A DNA stretch of 5,900 nucleotides, from contig DAXV01000077.1 in NCBI GenBank assembly GCA_002506595.1, positions 21,013 to 26,912 of the forward strand, in the 5' to 3' direction. The notes below the pieces were generated by a model, which was not told the DNA's origin, did no database searches, and saw only the letters and a list, made by a program, of their open reading frames with translations. A program made the translations under genes and the position numbers. Shown here piece by piece: positions 1-4,301 of the stretch. Position 1 is the first letter of the stretch. The number at the start of each line of letters is the position of its first letter. Source of the DNA: Acidilobaceae archaeon UBA158. GTDB lineage: Archaea; Thermoproteota; Thermoprotei_A; Sulfolobales; Acidilobaceae.

Positions 1-80
1 TAGCTAGCAAACCTGGAGGAGAAGGTTTTTTGGAAATAGCTAATTATATAATAAAAATGAACAGCCAAAGTTCAGGTTAA
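1..80 (+). CDS. C-terminal end of an unidentified protein (5' end outside window)
   Basis: An open frame whose first complete codon is at base 3 runs from the window edge to a TAA at 78-80 and encodes about 25 residues ending SKPGGEGFLEIANYIIKM-NSQSSG. The segment FLEIANYIIKM looks like an amphipathic C-terminal helix followed by a polar tail, as expected for the end of a soluble protein. The codon use is ordinary for this window, and the other two plus frames have stops within the first 40 bases. The pattern P-x3-FleIA-x-I faintly recalls the last helix of Mrp/MinD-type P-loop ATPases, but this is too short to identify a family. The gene converges on the ribonuclease gene at 184-1461, so the two are not in one operon. 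Confidence 0.6.
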   Translation, partial: ASKPGGEGFLEIANYIIKMNSQSSG

Positions 81-88
81 ATTTTCTT
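81..88 (+). terminator. Possible T-rich terminator of the left-edge gene
   Basis: The stop codon at 78-80 is followed at once by ATTTTCTT. Archaeal transcription commonly ends at short T-runs without a hairpin. The run is interrupted by a C, so the call is weak. Confidence 0.3.
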
Positions 89-125
89 CATAGCCAATGG
101 CTCAGCACTCGGCAAATTCCACATC
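83..125. other. GC-richer intergenic patch with a small hairpin; possible relic
   Basis: This stretch is about half G+C, unlike the A/T-dominated intergenic DNA elsewhere in the window. It contains a perfect small inverted repeat AGCC-AAT-GGCT at 92-102. On the minus strand it holds a 15-codon ORF (124 down to 77, MWNLPSAEPLAMKKI) with no upstream SD. A minus-strand TATA-like string lies at about 156-166, which would put a start site near 135. It may be a decayed piece of a former gene or insertion-sequence end, the 3' trailer of one of the two convergent genes, or a small RNA. Nothing decides between these. Confidence 0.3.
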
Positions 126-183
126 TATTTAATATGTGTATGTAGAGAATATAATATTTTATAAAGATATTAAATAAGAATTT

Positions 184-1461
184 TTATGAATTGCTTATAT
201 CTATTTCATCTCCATTATCTGGTATTATTATTTCTAAATTGCTATTTTGATTCTTTATTTCTTCGGCTAATGATTTTTGCCCTTCAGGTTCTCCATGGAC
301 TAATATAACCCTTTGAATTCCTTGTATTGATCTTATCGTTTCTAATATTCCTTTCCTATCAGTATGGCTTGAAAAGTCAAACCATTCAACTCTTGCTTTT
401 ACTTCAACTTTATTGTTGCCATCGTAATAGCTTCCCGTTTCTAATATCTCTCTTCCAGGCGTTTTTTCTGCTTGATAACTTACCATAAAAACTGCATTTT
501 TTGAATTATGTGCTATTTTTTTAAGATAATAAAGACTAGGTCCCCCTTTCATCATACCAGCGCTTGCTATAATTACTCCTGGTTGCTTCAATGCTTTTCT
601 TCTATCATTCCATCCTTTAACTAGCCTTTGTTCTTGCATTGCTCTTAACAGTAATCTGGGAGATCTTAAATAATCGCTATGGGCAATGTAAAGCTCTGCT
701 ATATCTCTAATCATTCCATCAACCCAAACATTATAGCCAAATTCTTTTTCTTCTAATAAAGCCATTATTTCTTGTCCTCTAGAAACTCCAAAAGCCGGAA
801 CTAATACTATTCCACCTTTCTCAACGACATCATTAACATCATCCATAAATCTCTTTTCTGTTTCCTCTCTAGAAGGATGATTCGATGTTGAATATGTAGA
901 TTCTATAATTAATGTATCTGCTTCAACCCCATTTAATTTATGAGGATTTTTTAGTTTCGTTTCAATGGTATTCATATCTGCTGTGTATAAAATTTTATTG
1001 TTATTTGTTTCCACTAAAACACTTGCACTTCCAGGTATATGCCCACTATCCATTAAAGTAACTTGAAAATTACCATATAAATAAGGTTTCTCATAATTCA
1101 TAGTTTCGGCCGAAACTAACATATCATTAACACTCTGTTCGTCAAATGGTAAATATGGCCCGTTAAGCTTAATCATATCCATTAAGAGTATTTTGCTAAC
1201 ATCTAAAGTTAAGGGTGTTGCGCCGATTTTAGGCATTACAGAGATATATAACGATGGCGCAGCCCCTATGTGATCTAAATGGCTATGGGTTAATATTACA
1301 ACATCTATATCCTTCGGTCTTACATGAAGAGGAAATATTGGCCTATCATTTTCATCAAAATTAACTCCATAGTCTAATAAAACTGACCTCTCATTTTCTT
1401 CTATTAAAATTCCTGCTCTTCCTACTTCTTTACCACTGCCTAATATTTTAATTTTAGTCAT
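184..1461 (-). CDS. aCPSF2-type beta-CASP ribonuclease (archaeal CPSF2 / RNase J-like)
   Basis: This is a cytosolic metallo-beta-lactamase-fold ribonuclease of the beta-CASP group, 425 aa. Visible motifs are an N-terminal KEVGRAG segment (11-17), motif 1 D30 (LLDYG), the zinc-binding HSHLDH (59-64), H141 (SGHIPGSAS) and D162 (YTADMN). The beta-CASP motifs are A at E187 (IESTY), B at H366 (FSSHTD) and C at H389 (VHGE), plus SAGM at 300-303. All catalytic metal ligands are present. The EVGR start and the lack of N-terminal KH domains fit aCPSF2 (about 420 aa) rather than the longer aCPSF1; bacterial-like RNase J proteins begin with a GGxxEIGGN-like motif instead. In Sulfolobus solfataricus a related protein, called Sso-RNase J, is a 5'-3' exoribonuclease acting in mRNA decay, so the same role is inferred here. 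The ATG at 1461 is preceded by a GAGGT SD. The gene stands alone on its strand and is divergent from nac. Exact subgroup assignment is from motifs only. Confidence 0.9.
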   Translation of the reverse strand: MTKIKILGSGKEVGRAGILIEENERSVLLDYGVNFDENDRPIFPLHVRPKDIDVVILTHSHLDHIGAAPSLYISVMPKIGATPLTLDVSKILLMDMIKLNGPYLPFDEQSVNDMLVSAETMNYEKPYLYGNFQVTLMDSGHIPGSASVLVETNNNKILYTADMNTIETKLKNPHKLNGVEADTLIIESTYSTSNHPSREETEKRFMDDVNDVVEKGGIVLVPAFGVSRGQEIMALLEEKEFGYNVWVDGMIRDIAELYIAHSDYLRSPRLLLRAMQEQRLVKGWNDRRKALKQPGVIIASAGMMKGGPSLYYLKKIAHNSKNAVFMVSYQAEKTPGREILETGSYYDGNNKVEVKARVEWFDFSSHTDRKGILETIRSIQGIQRVILVHGEPEGQKSLAEEIKNQNSNLEIIIPDNGDEIDISNS

Positions 1462-1472
1462 TGTTTTTGCAT

Positions 1473-1477
1473 ACCTC
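1473..1477 (-). promoter_or_regulatory. SD of the ribonuclease gene, abutting a four-codon upstream ORF
   Basis: On the minus strand GAGGT lies 11 bases before the ATG at 1461, which is longer than usual. It is directly followed by an ATG (1472-1470) opening ATG CAA AAA CAA TGA. The TGA of this mini-ORF overlaps the ribonuclease start as ATGA. The mini-ORF start is too close to the SD for standard initiation. Confidence 0.45.
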
Positions 1478-1491
1478 TATTTTAACCAATT

Positions 1492-1506
1492 TTATATTTA
1501 TAATTG
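1492..1506 (-). promoter_or_regulatory. Candidate TATA box for the ribonuclease gene
   Basis: The minus strand reads AATTATAAATATAAA here, an archaeal TATA-like stretch. A start 25 bases downstream would fall near 1472-1478, at or just before the SD, giving a very short leader. The whole region is so AT-rich that the exact box is uncertain; an alternative lies near 1513-1521. Confidence 0.35.
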
Positions 1507-1583
1507 AGCTTAATATTTAATAATCTAGTATATTTTACGAAATAACGTTACTTTTTATTTTTTAGCAATGAATTTAACAACAA

Positions 1584-1619
1584 AAAACATAATTTAAAAC
1601 ATAATTTAAAATGAATTAT
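1584..1619. repeat. 12-bp tandem repeat, two exact copies plus a degenerate third
   Basis: AAAACATAATTT occurs at 1584-1595 and again immediately at 1596-1607, followed by a related AAAATGAATTAT at 1608-1619. It lies in the divergent region between the ribonuclease and nac genes, ending about 16 bases upstream of the nac TATA-like string. It may be a protein-binding site or simple low-complexity sequence. Confidence 0.5.
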
Positions 1620-1635
1620 AGCACAAATAGAGAAA

Positions 1636-1644
1636 TATATAAAT
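1636..1644 (+). promoter_or_regulatory. Candidate TATA box for nac
   Basis: TATATAAAT preceded by the purine-rich AGAGAAA (possible BRE) would place a start near 1665, giving a leader of about 35 bases. A second TATA-like string at 1661-1669 would place the start near 1690, making the message nearly leaderless. The sequence does not separate these. Confidence 0.4.
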
Positions 1645-1698
1645 AATATAAAATTTATTGTAATATAAATAGATGCAGAAATAAGGCGATTGAAATTG

Positions 1699-2049
1699 AT
1701 GGGTATGAATCCGAAGGATTTAAAGAAAGCAATGAAAAGATTGGGTATGGAGCTAGAAGAAGTTAAGGCTGAAAAAGTTACAATCGATGAATTCGATGGA
1801 TCTAAATTAATAATTGAGGATCCACAAGTTATGATAATTAAGGCAAAGAATCAGCCTACGATGGTTTATATTGTAGGAGAACCTAAAAGAATTGAAGAAA
1901 GCAAACAAAAAGAAGAAATAGCTATAAGTGAAGATGATATTAATTTAGTCATGGAACAGGCAAAAGTTGATAAGGAAACAGCTAAAAGAGCTTTAATAGA
2001 ATCAAAGGGAGATATTGCTGAGGCTATTCTAAAACTGAAAGGTAGTTAG
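1699..2049 (+). CDS. nac: Archaeal nascent polypeptide-associated complex protein (NAC alpha homologue)
   Basis: This small cytosolic protein binds ribosomes and emerging nascent chains. Archaeal NAC forms a homodimer, unlike the eukaryotic alpha/beta heterodimer. The N-terminus MGMNPKDLKKAMKRLGM is basic, as in the ribosome-contact region of the family. It is followed by the NAC beta-barrel (roughly residues 20-65; DGSKLIIEDPQVMI is characteristic). A charged linker leads to a C-terminal UBA domain (about 77-116, with EDDINLVMEQAKVDKETAKRAL and GDIAEAILKL). I chose ATG 1699 (116 aa). A weak SD, GGCGAT at 1685-1690, lies 8 bases upstream. In-frame TTG codons at 1690 (119 aa) and 1696 are alternatives, and 1690 would be favoured only if the message is leaderless. 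The last 26 bases overlap the convergent regulator gene. Confidence 0.93.
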   Translation: MGMNPKDLKKAMKRLGMELEEVKAEKVTIDEFDGSKLIIEDPQVMIIKAKNQPTMVYIVGEPKRIEESKQKEEIAISEDDINLVMEQAKVDKETAKRALIESKGDIAEAILKLKGS

Positions 2050-2776
2050 TCTCATCAGTTCCGGCTTTTGATCTCAATTTTCTGATTAATGTGTTTATAT
2101 CTTTAGTTAAGCTCAGTATCAAAGGTACTCCCTCTAATCTAGCTAATTCAATTGCTAATGGATCAACATATCTTCTAGGTCCATGAATTATAATTATACT
2201 TGGTTTGACTAGAGAAACTCTTACAGCTACCATTGGACTTCTACCTGCAGTAACATTGGAAAATATTATTGCTCTTTCAGGAGTAGATCCTAAAAGAAAA
2301 TAAAATTGTGGTCCGTTTAATTCGGCAATAGCTCTAATGCTATCTATTAGAGTATATCCATAAACTCTAATCGAATCAGAGTAATCTGGTGAAAGTAGAA
2401 TTCCATCTACTAACTCTATTAAATCTCCTATAGTAATAGGCTCATTAAATTCCATCATATCAATAACTGCTCTTCTAGGTATACCTAATGCTTTAGACAA
2501 TGCATCTAATTTTTTCCAACCTCTTTGGTGATCAATTGTTAATAATGCCCTAACATATCTTTGTATGAACTTAGCTCCTGGAGCTCTTCTTCCTTTTTCA
2601 TAATCACTTATTACACTTGCTGAAACTCCCATTATCCTTGCAACTTCTAGTTGTGATACTTCAAAATAGTCCCTCCACTTTTTTAATCCCACGTTAGGAT
2701 TATTACTATATACTATATCACCTGATATCCTCCTTGCTATTAAATCTGCTATAAAATTTTGAAAAGATTCCTCCAT
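2024..2776 (-). CDS. XRE-family HTH transcriptional regulator with C-terminal sensor-like domain
   Basis: This is a 250-aa predicted DNA-binding regulator. Residues about 31-77 form a Cro/XRE-type helix-turn-helix: LKKWRDYFEVSQLEVARIMG, then the recognition part VSASVISDYEKGRR. A second helical segment (about 85-125) contains ALGIPRRAVIDMM. Residues about 135-235 form an alpha/beta domain with hydrophobic strands (YFLLG, AIIFSN, PSIIIIHGP) and LAIELARLEGVPLILS. The last motif resembles small-molecule or DRTGG-like folds, but the ligand is unknown. The overall form suits the archaeal COG1709 'predicted transcriptional regulator' group, a tentative assignment. I chose ATG 2776: GAGGGT lies 4 bases upstream and a TATA box sits 35-42 bases upstream. 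The in-frame TTG at 2806 would fall upstream of the predicted transcript start. The gene is divergent from the TauE/SafE unit, with a palindrome between them. It overlaps nac by 26 bases at the 3' end. Confidence 0.85.
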   Translation of the reverse strand: MEESFQNFIADLIARRISGDIVYSNNPNVGLKKWRDYFEVSQLEVARIMGVSASVISDYEKGRRAPGAKFIQRYVRALLTIDHQRGWKKLDALSKALGIPRRAVIDMMEFNEPITIGDLIELVDGILLSPDYSDSIRVYGYTLIDSIRAIAELNGPQFYFLLGSTPERAIIFSNVTAGRSPMVAVRVSLVKPSIIIIHGPRRYVDPLAIELARLEGVPLILSLTKDINTLIRKLRSKAGTDETNYLSVLE

Positions 2777-2780
2777 TTTT

Positions 2781-2786
2781 ACCCTC
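2781..2786 (-). promoter_or_regulatory. SD that decides the HTH regulator start
   Basis: The minus strand reads GAGGGT followed by AAAA and then ATG at 2776. GAGG pairs with the archaeal anti-SD, and the spacing is good. The upstream TTG at 2806 has no comparable site. Confidence 0.65.
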
Positions 2787-2810
2787 TTATTATAATGTAA
2801 ATACAATCCT

Positions 2811-2818
2811 TATAAAAT
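2811..2818 (-). promoter_or_regulatory. TATA box of the HTH regulator gene
   Basis: The minus strand reads ATTTTATA here. A start about 25 bases on falls near 2788-2790, giving a leader of about 12 bases that just includes the SD at 2781-2786. The fit of box, SD and ATG supports all three. Confidence 0.55.
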
Positions 2819-2832
2819 ATTAAATTAATAAA

Positions 2833-2846
2833 TCTAATATATTAGA
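2833..2846. promoter_or_regulatory. Perfect 14-bp palindrome, candidate operator
   Basis: TCTAATATATTAGA is identical on both strands. It lies between the divergent HTH regulator and TauE/SafE genes, about 14 bases upstream of the regulator's TATA box. XRE-type dimers often bind such sites, so autoregulation or joint control of both promoters is possible. A palindrome of this length can also arise by chance in AT-rich DNA. Confidence 0.4.
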
Positions 2847-2907
2847 AAAGAAAAAATAAATATTTAAAAGGTATTTAATTAATATCATGTATAAACTGAC
2901 AAATTAA

Positions 2908-2917
2908 TTTTTTATAT
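2908..2917 (+). promoter_or_regulatory. Candidate TATA box for the TauE/SafE unit
   Basis: TTTTTTATAT here would give a transcript start near 2938-2940 and a leader of about 20 bases containing the SD GAGGTG. An alternative TTTAAAAG at 2863-2870 would start the transcript near 2892, giving a leader of about 65 bases that includes the whole inverted-repeat region at 2931-2956. Confidence 0.4.
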
Positions 2918-2930
2918 TGAGTTAATAACA

Positions 2931-2956
2931 GGTGTTAAGGAGAGGTGGTAAACACC
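2931..2956 (+). promoter_or_regulatory. SD within two mutually exclusive inverted repeats in the TauE/SafE leader
   Basis: GAGGTG at 2942-2947 is a full match to the anti-SD, 11 bases before ATG 2959. GGTGTT (2931-2936) pairs with AACACC (2951-2956), leaving the SD in a 14-base loop. Alternatively GGTG of the SD itself (2944-2947) pairs with CACC (2953-2956), which would hide it. Only one can form at a time. Both stems are short and may be unstable at high growth temperature. Confidence 0.4.
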
Positions 2957-2958
2957 GA

Positions 2959-3816
2959 ATGTATGAGCTGATATACTTTGCTCTGCTAGCATTGGCAAGC
3001 ATAATTTCTGGATTCTTAGGATCACTTGTCGGTTTAGGAGGAGGTACATTTTTAGTTCCAATTTATACATTATATTTGGGAGTTCCAATAATTTATGCTA
3101 CTGGGGCTAGTTTGATATCAACTATTGCAACTTCAAGCGGTGCAGCAAGTGCCTATGTTAAAGACAGAATAACTAATGTCAAATTAGGTATGGGATTAGA
3201 AGTAGCTACATCAGGAGGGGCGATCGTTGGCTCATTAATTGCAGCATGGGTTTATGCACATCATTTGGCATCGATTATATATATAGTTTTTGGTATTGTC
3301 CTATTAATACAAATATATTTCCAATTAGAAAGATCAAAATTTGAAATTCCAAAACCAGCTAAACCTGATAGGACTACGAAGTTTTTCAAATTATATGGAG
3401 AATATTACGATCAAGCTCTAAAACAAGATGTTAAATATTATGGCGTAAGGTGGTGGTTAGGAGAAATTATAATGTTCTTTGCTGGTCTAATATCAGGTTT
3501 ATTGGGTATCGGGTCTGGTGCATTAAAGGTTTTAGGTATGGATTGGGCAATGAATTTACCAATGAAGGTTAGCACAACAACTAGTAACTTTATGATCGGA
3601 GTAACAGCAGCTACTGGTAGTTCAATATATTGGATGTATGGTTATATTCAACCTGTATTAGCTGGGGTAACTGCATTAGGAGTACTCTTAGGATCATTTA
3701 TAGGTACAAAGGTATTGCCTGGCATGAAAAATAAAACAATAAGATATATCTTCACTGCAATATTACTATTCTTAGGGGTTGAAATGATATTAAGAGGTCT
3801 AGGGATTATGAGGTGA
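2959..3816 (+). CDS. TauE/SafE-family membrane permease (putative sulfite/organosulfonate exporter)
   Basis: This is a 285-aa polytopic membrane protein of the TauE/SafE (DUF81) family. Characterised members export sulfite, sulfoacetate or related anions; the substrate here is unknown. The two family repeats are visible: GSLVGLGGGTFLVPIY (21-36) followed by GASLISTIATSSGA, and GLLGIGSGALKVLG (180-193) followed by KVSTTTSNFMIGVTAATGS. Hydrophobic segments fall at about 3-23, 28-40, 42-62, 77-98, 102-121, 168-187, 209-228, 230-250 and 261-281. A polar loop of about 45 residues (122-166, rich in K, D and Y) links the halves. ATG 2959 follows a GAGGTG SD. An in-frame GTG at 2932 is less likely because it precedes the SD. 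The next gene begins 5 bases after the stop, so the two are co-transcribed. In a sulfur-metabolising archaeon, export of sulfite or another sulfur anion is plausible but inferred. Confidence 0.87.
   Translation: MYELIYFALLALASIISGFLGSLVGLGGGTFLVPIYTLYLGVPIIYATGASLISTIATSSGAASAYVKDRITNVKLGMGLEVATSGGAIVGSLIAAWVYAHHLASIIYIVFGIVLLIQIYFQLERSKFEIPKPAKPDRTTKFFKLYGEYYDQALKQDVKYYGVRWWLGEIIMFFAGLISGLLGIGSGALKVLGMDWAMNLPMKVSTTTSNFMIGVTAATGSSIYWMYGYIQPVLAGVTALGVLLGSFIGTKVLPGMKNKTIRYIFTAILLFLGVEMILRGLGIMR
3810..3815 (+). promoter_or_regulatory. SD overlapping the permease stop codon; sets the DUF1634 start
   Basis: GAGGTG, continuing as GAGGTGA, spans the end of the permease gene. Its TGA stop (3814-3816) is part of the motif. 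It lies 6 bases before ATG 3822, an ideal distance. The in-frame GTG at 3813 is itself inside the SD and so is an unlikely start. The arrangement suggests translational coupling. Confidence 0.7.
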
Positions 3817-3821
3817 AAAAT

Positions 3822-4205
3822 ATGGTAGAATTTGAAGATATCATAGGATGGGCCTTAAGGATAGGAGTCATTATTTCCGCTATATTAATAATATTTGGTT
3901 TTGCATTAATTATTATGCATAATGGTGCGTATCCATATACTATGGCTCAGCTCGTTAACCCGCACTCCAATGTTAATACTAAAACTATAGGATTTCACAC
4001 TTTAATAACAGGGATTGATAATCTTAATGGGGTTGATTTGATTTTATTAGGTTTAATAGTATTAATTGCAACTCCAGTAATAAGAGTTTTTATAGGAATA
4101 GTACAGTTTGCTAAAGAGAAAGATTATCTATATACGATTATCACAACGCTTGTATTCTTTAACTTAATGTTTGCTATATTTATAATTCCTCTTATATTGA
4201 AATAA
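3822..4205 (+). CDS. DUF1634 family membrane protein
   Basis: This is a 127-aa small integral membrane protein with three hydrophobic segments: about 10-32 (ALRIGVIISAILIIFGFALI), 72-95 (DLILLGLIVLIATPVIRVFIG) and 104-125 (YTIITTLVFFNLMFAIFIIP). The opening LRxGV and the central GLIVLIATPVIRV are typical of DUF1634, a family of unknown function often found next to TauE/SafE permeases in archaea and bacteria. Between helices 1 and 2 is a polar loop of about 40 residues with His, Asn and Tyr. No catalytic motif is visible. Its gene is coupled to the permease gene, so a role as accessory subunit or stabiliser of that transporter is inferred. No signal peptide beyond the first membrane helix is seen. 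Confidence 0.85.
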   Translation: MVEFEDIIGWALRIGVIISAILIIFGFALIIMHNGAYPYTMAQLVNPHSNVNTKTIGFHTLITGIDNLNGVDLILLGLIVLIATPVIRVFIGIVQFAKEKDYLYTIITTLVFFNLMFAIFIIPLILK

Positions 4206-4220
4206 ATTTGTTTTTTAATT
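4206..4220 (+). terminator. T-rich terminator after the TauE/DUF1634 unit
   Basis: ATTTGTTTTTTAATT, with T6 at 4211-4216, follows the TAA directly. This fits the poly-T termination used by archaeal RNA polymerase. Confidence 0.55.
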
Positions 4221-4222
4221 TA

Positions 4223-4254
4223 TATATCAATTCAATACATATCTTTTTGATATA
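4223..4254. repeat. 8-bp inverted repeat upstream of the aldehyde dehydrogenase promoter
   Basis: TATATCAA (4223-4230) and TTGATATA (4247-4254) are exact reverse complements separated by 16 bases, with half-site centres 24 bp apart. The right arm ends 6 bases before the TATA-like box at 4261. It may bind a dimeric regulator of the dehydrogenase gene, or form a weak hairpin at the end of the preceding transcript. Confidence 0.5.
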
Positions 4255-4260
4255 AACGAA

Positions 4261-4268
4261 CTTTTTAA
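4261..4268 (+). promoter_or_regulatory. TATA box of the aldehyde dehydrogenase gene
   Basis: CTTTTTAA, preceded by the purine-rich ACGAA, would start transcription near 4289-4291. That is at or just before the first ATG (4290), so the message could be leaderless or carry a leader of about 12 bases to ATG 4302. Confidence 0.5.
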
Positions 4269-4301
4269 GCTCTTTGGTTTTAAAACAAAATGGTGATGTT
4301 T

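Noticed and set aside
77..124. 15-codon minus-strand ORF as a real gene
   Set aside because: It is very short, has no SD and matches no family I recognise. It is kept only as part of the GC-rich patch observation.
184..1461. Membership of the ribonuclease in a mevalonate/isoprenoid gene cluster, as seen for some archaeal RNase J-like genes
   Set aside because: The left neighbour converges on it, the right neighbour is divergent, and no isoprenoid gene is visible.
1462..1698. C/D box guide RNA or tRNA in the ribonuclease/nac gap
   Set aside because: I found no RTGATGA/CTGA box pair and no tRNA-like arms. The region is AT-rich promoter DNA with the tandem repeat only.
2024..2776. HTH-ThiN type thiamine regulator
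   Set aside because: The C-terminal domain does not show motifs I associate with ThiN, and no thiamine gene is nearby.
2777..2806. In-frame TTG start at 2806 extending the HTH regulator by 10 residues
   Set aside because: It lies upstream of the transcript start predicted from the TATA box at 2811-2818, has no SD, and ATG 2776 has a good SD.
2901..2910. Palindrome AAATTAATTT beside the permease TATA box
   Set aside because: It is short and made only of A and T, so expected by chance in this DNA.
2932..2958. GTG at 2932 as the permease start
   Set aside because: It would place the perfect SD inside the coding sequence and add a basic, non-family N-terminus. ATG 2959 begins directly at the first membrane helix.
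3813..3821. GTG at 3813 as the DUF1634 start
   Set aside because: The GTG is part of the GAGGTG SD serving ATG 3822.
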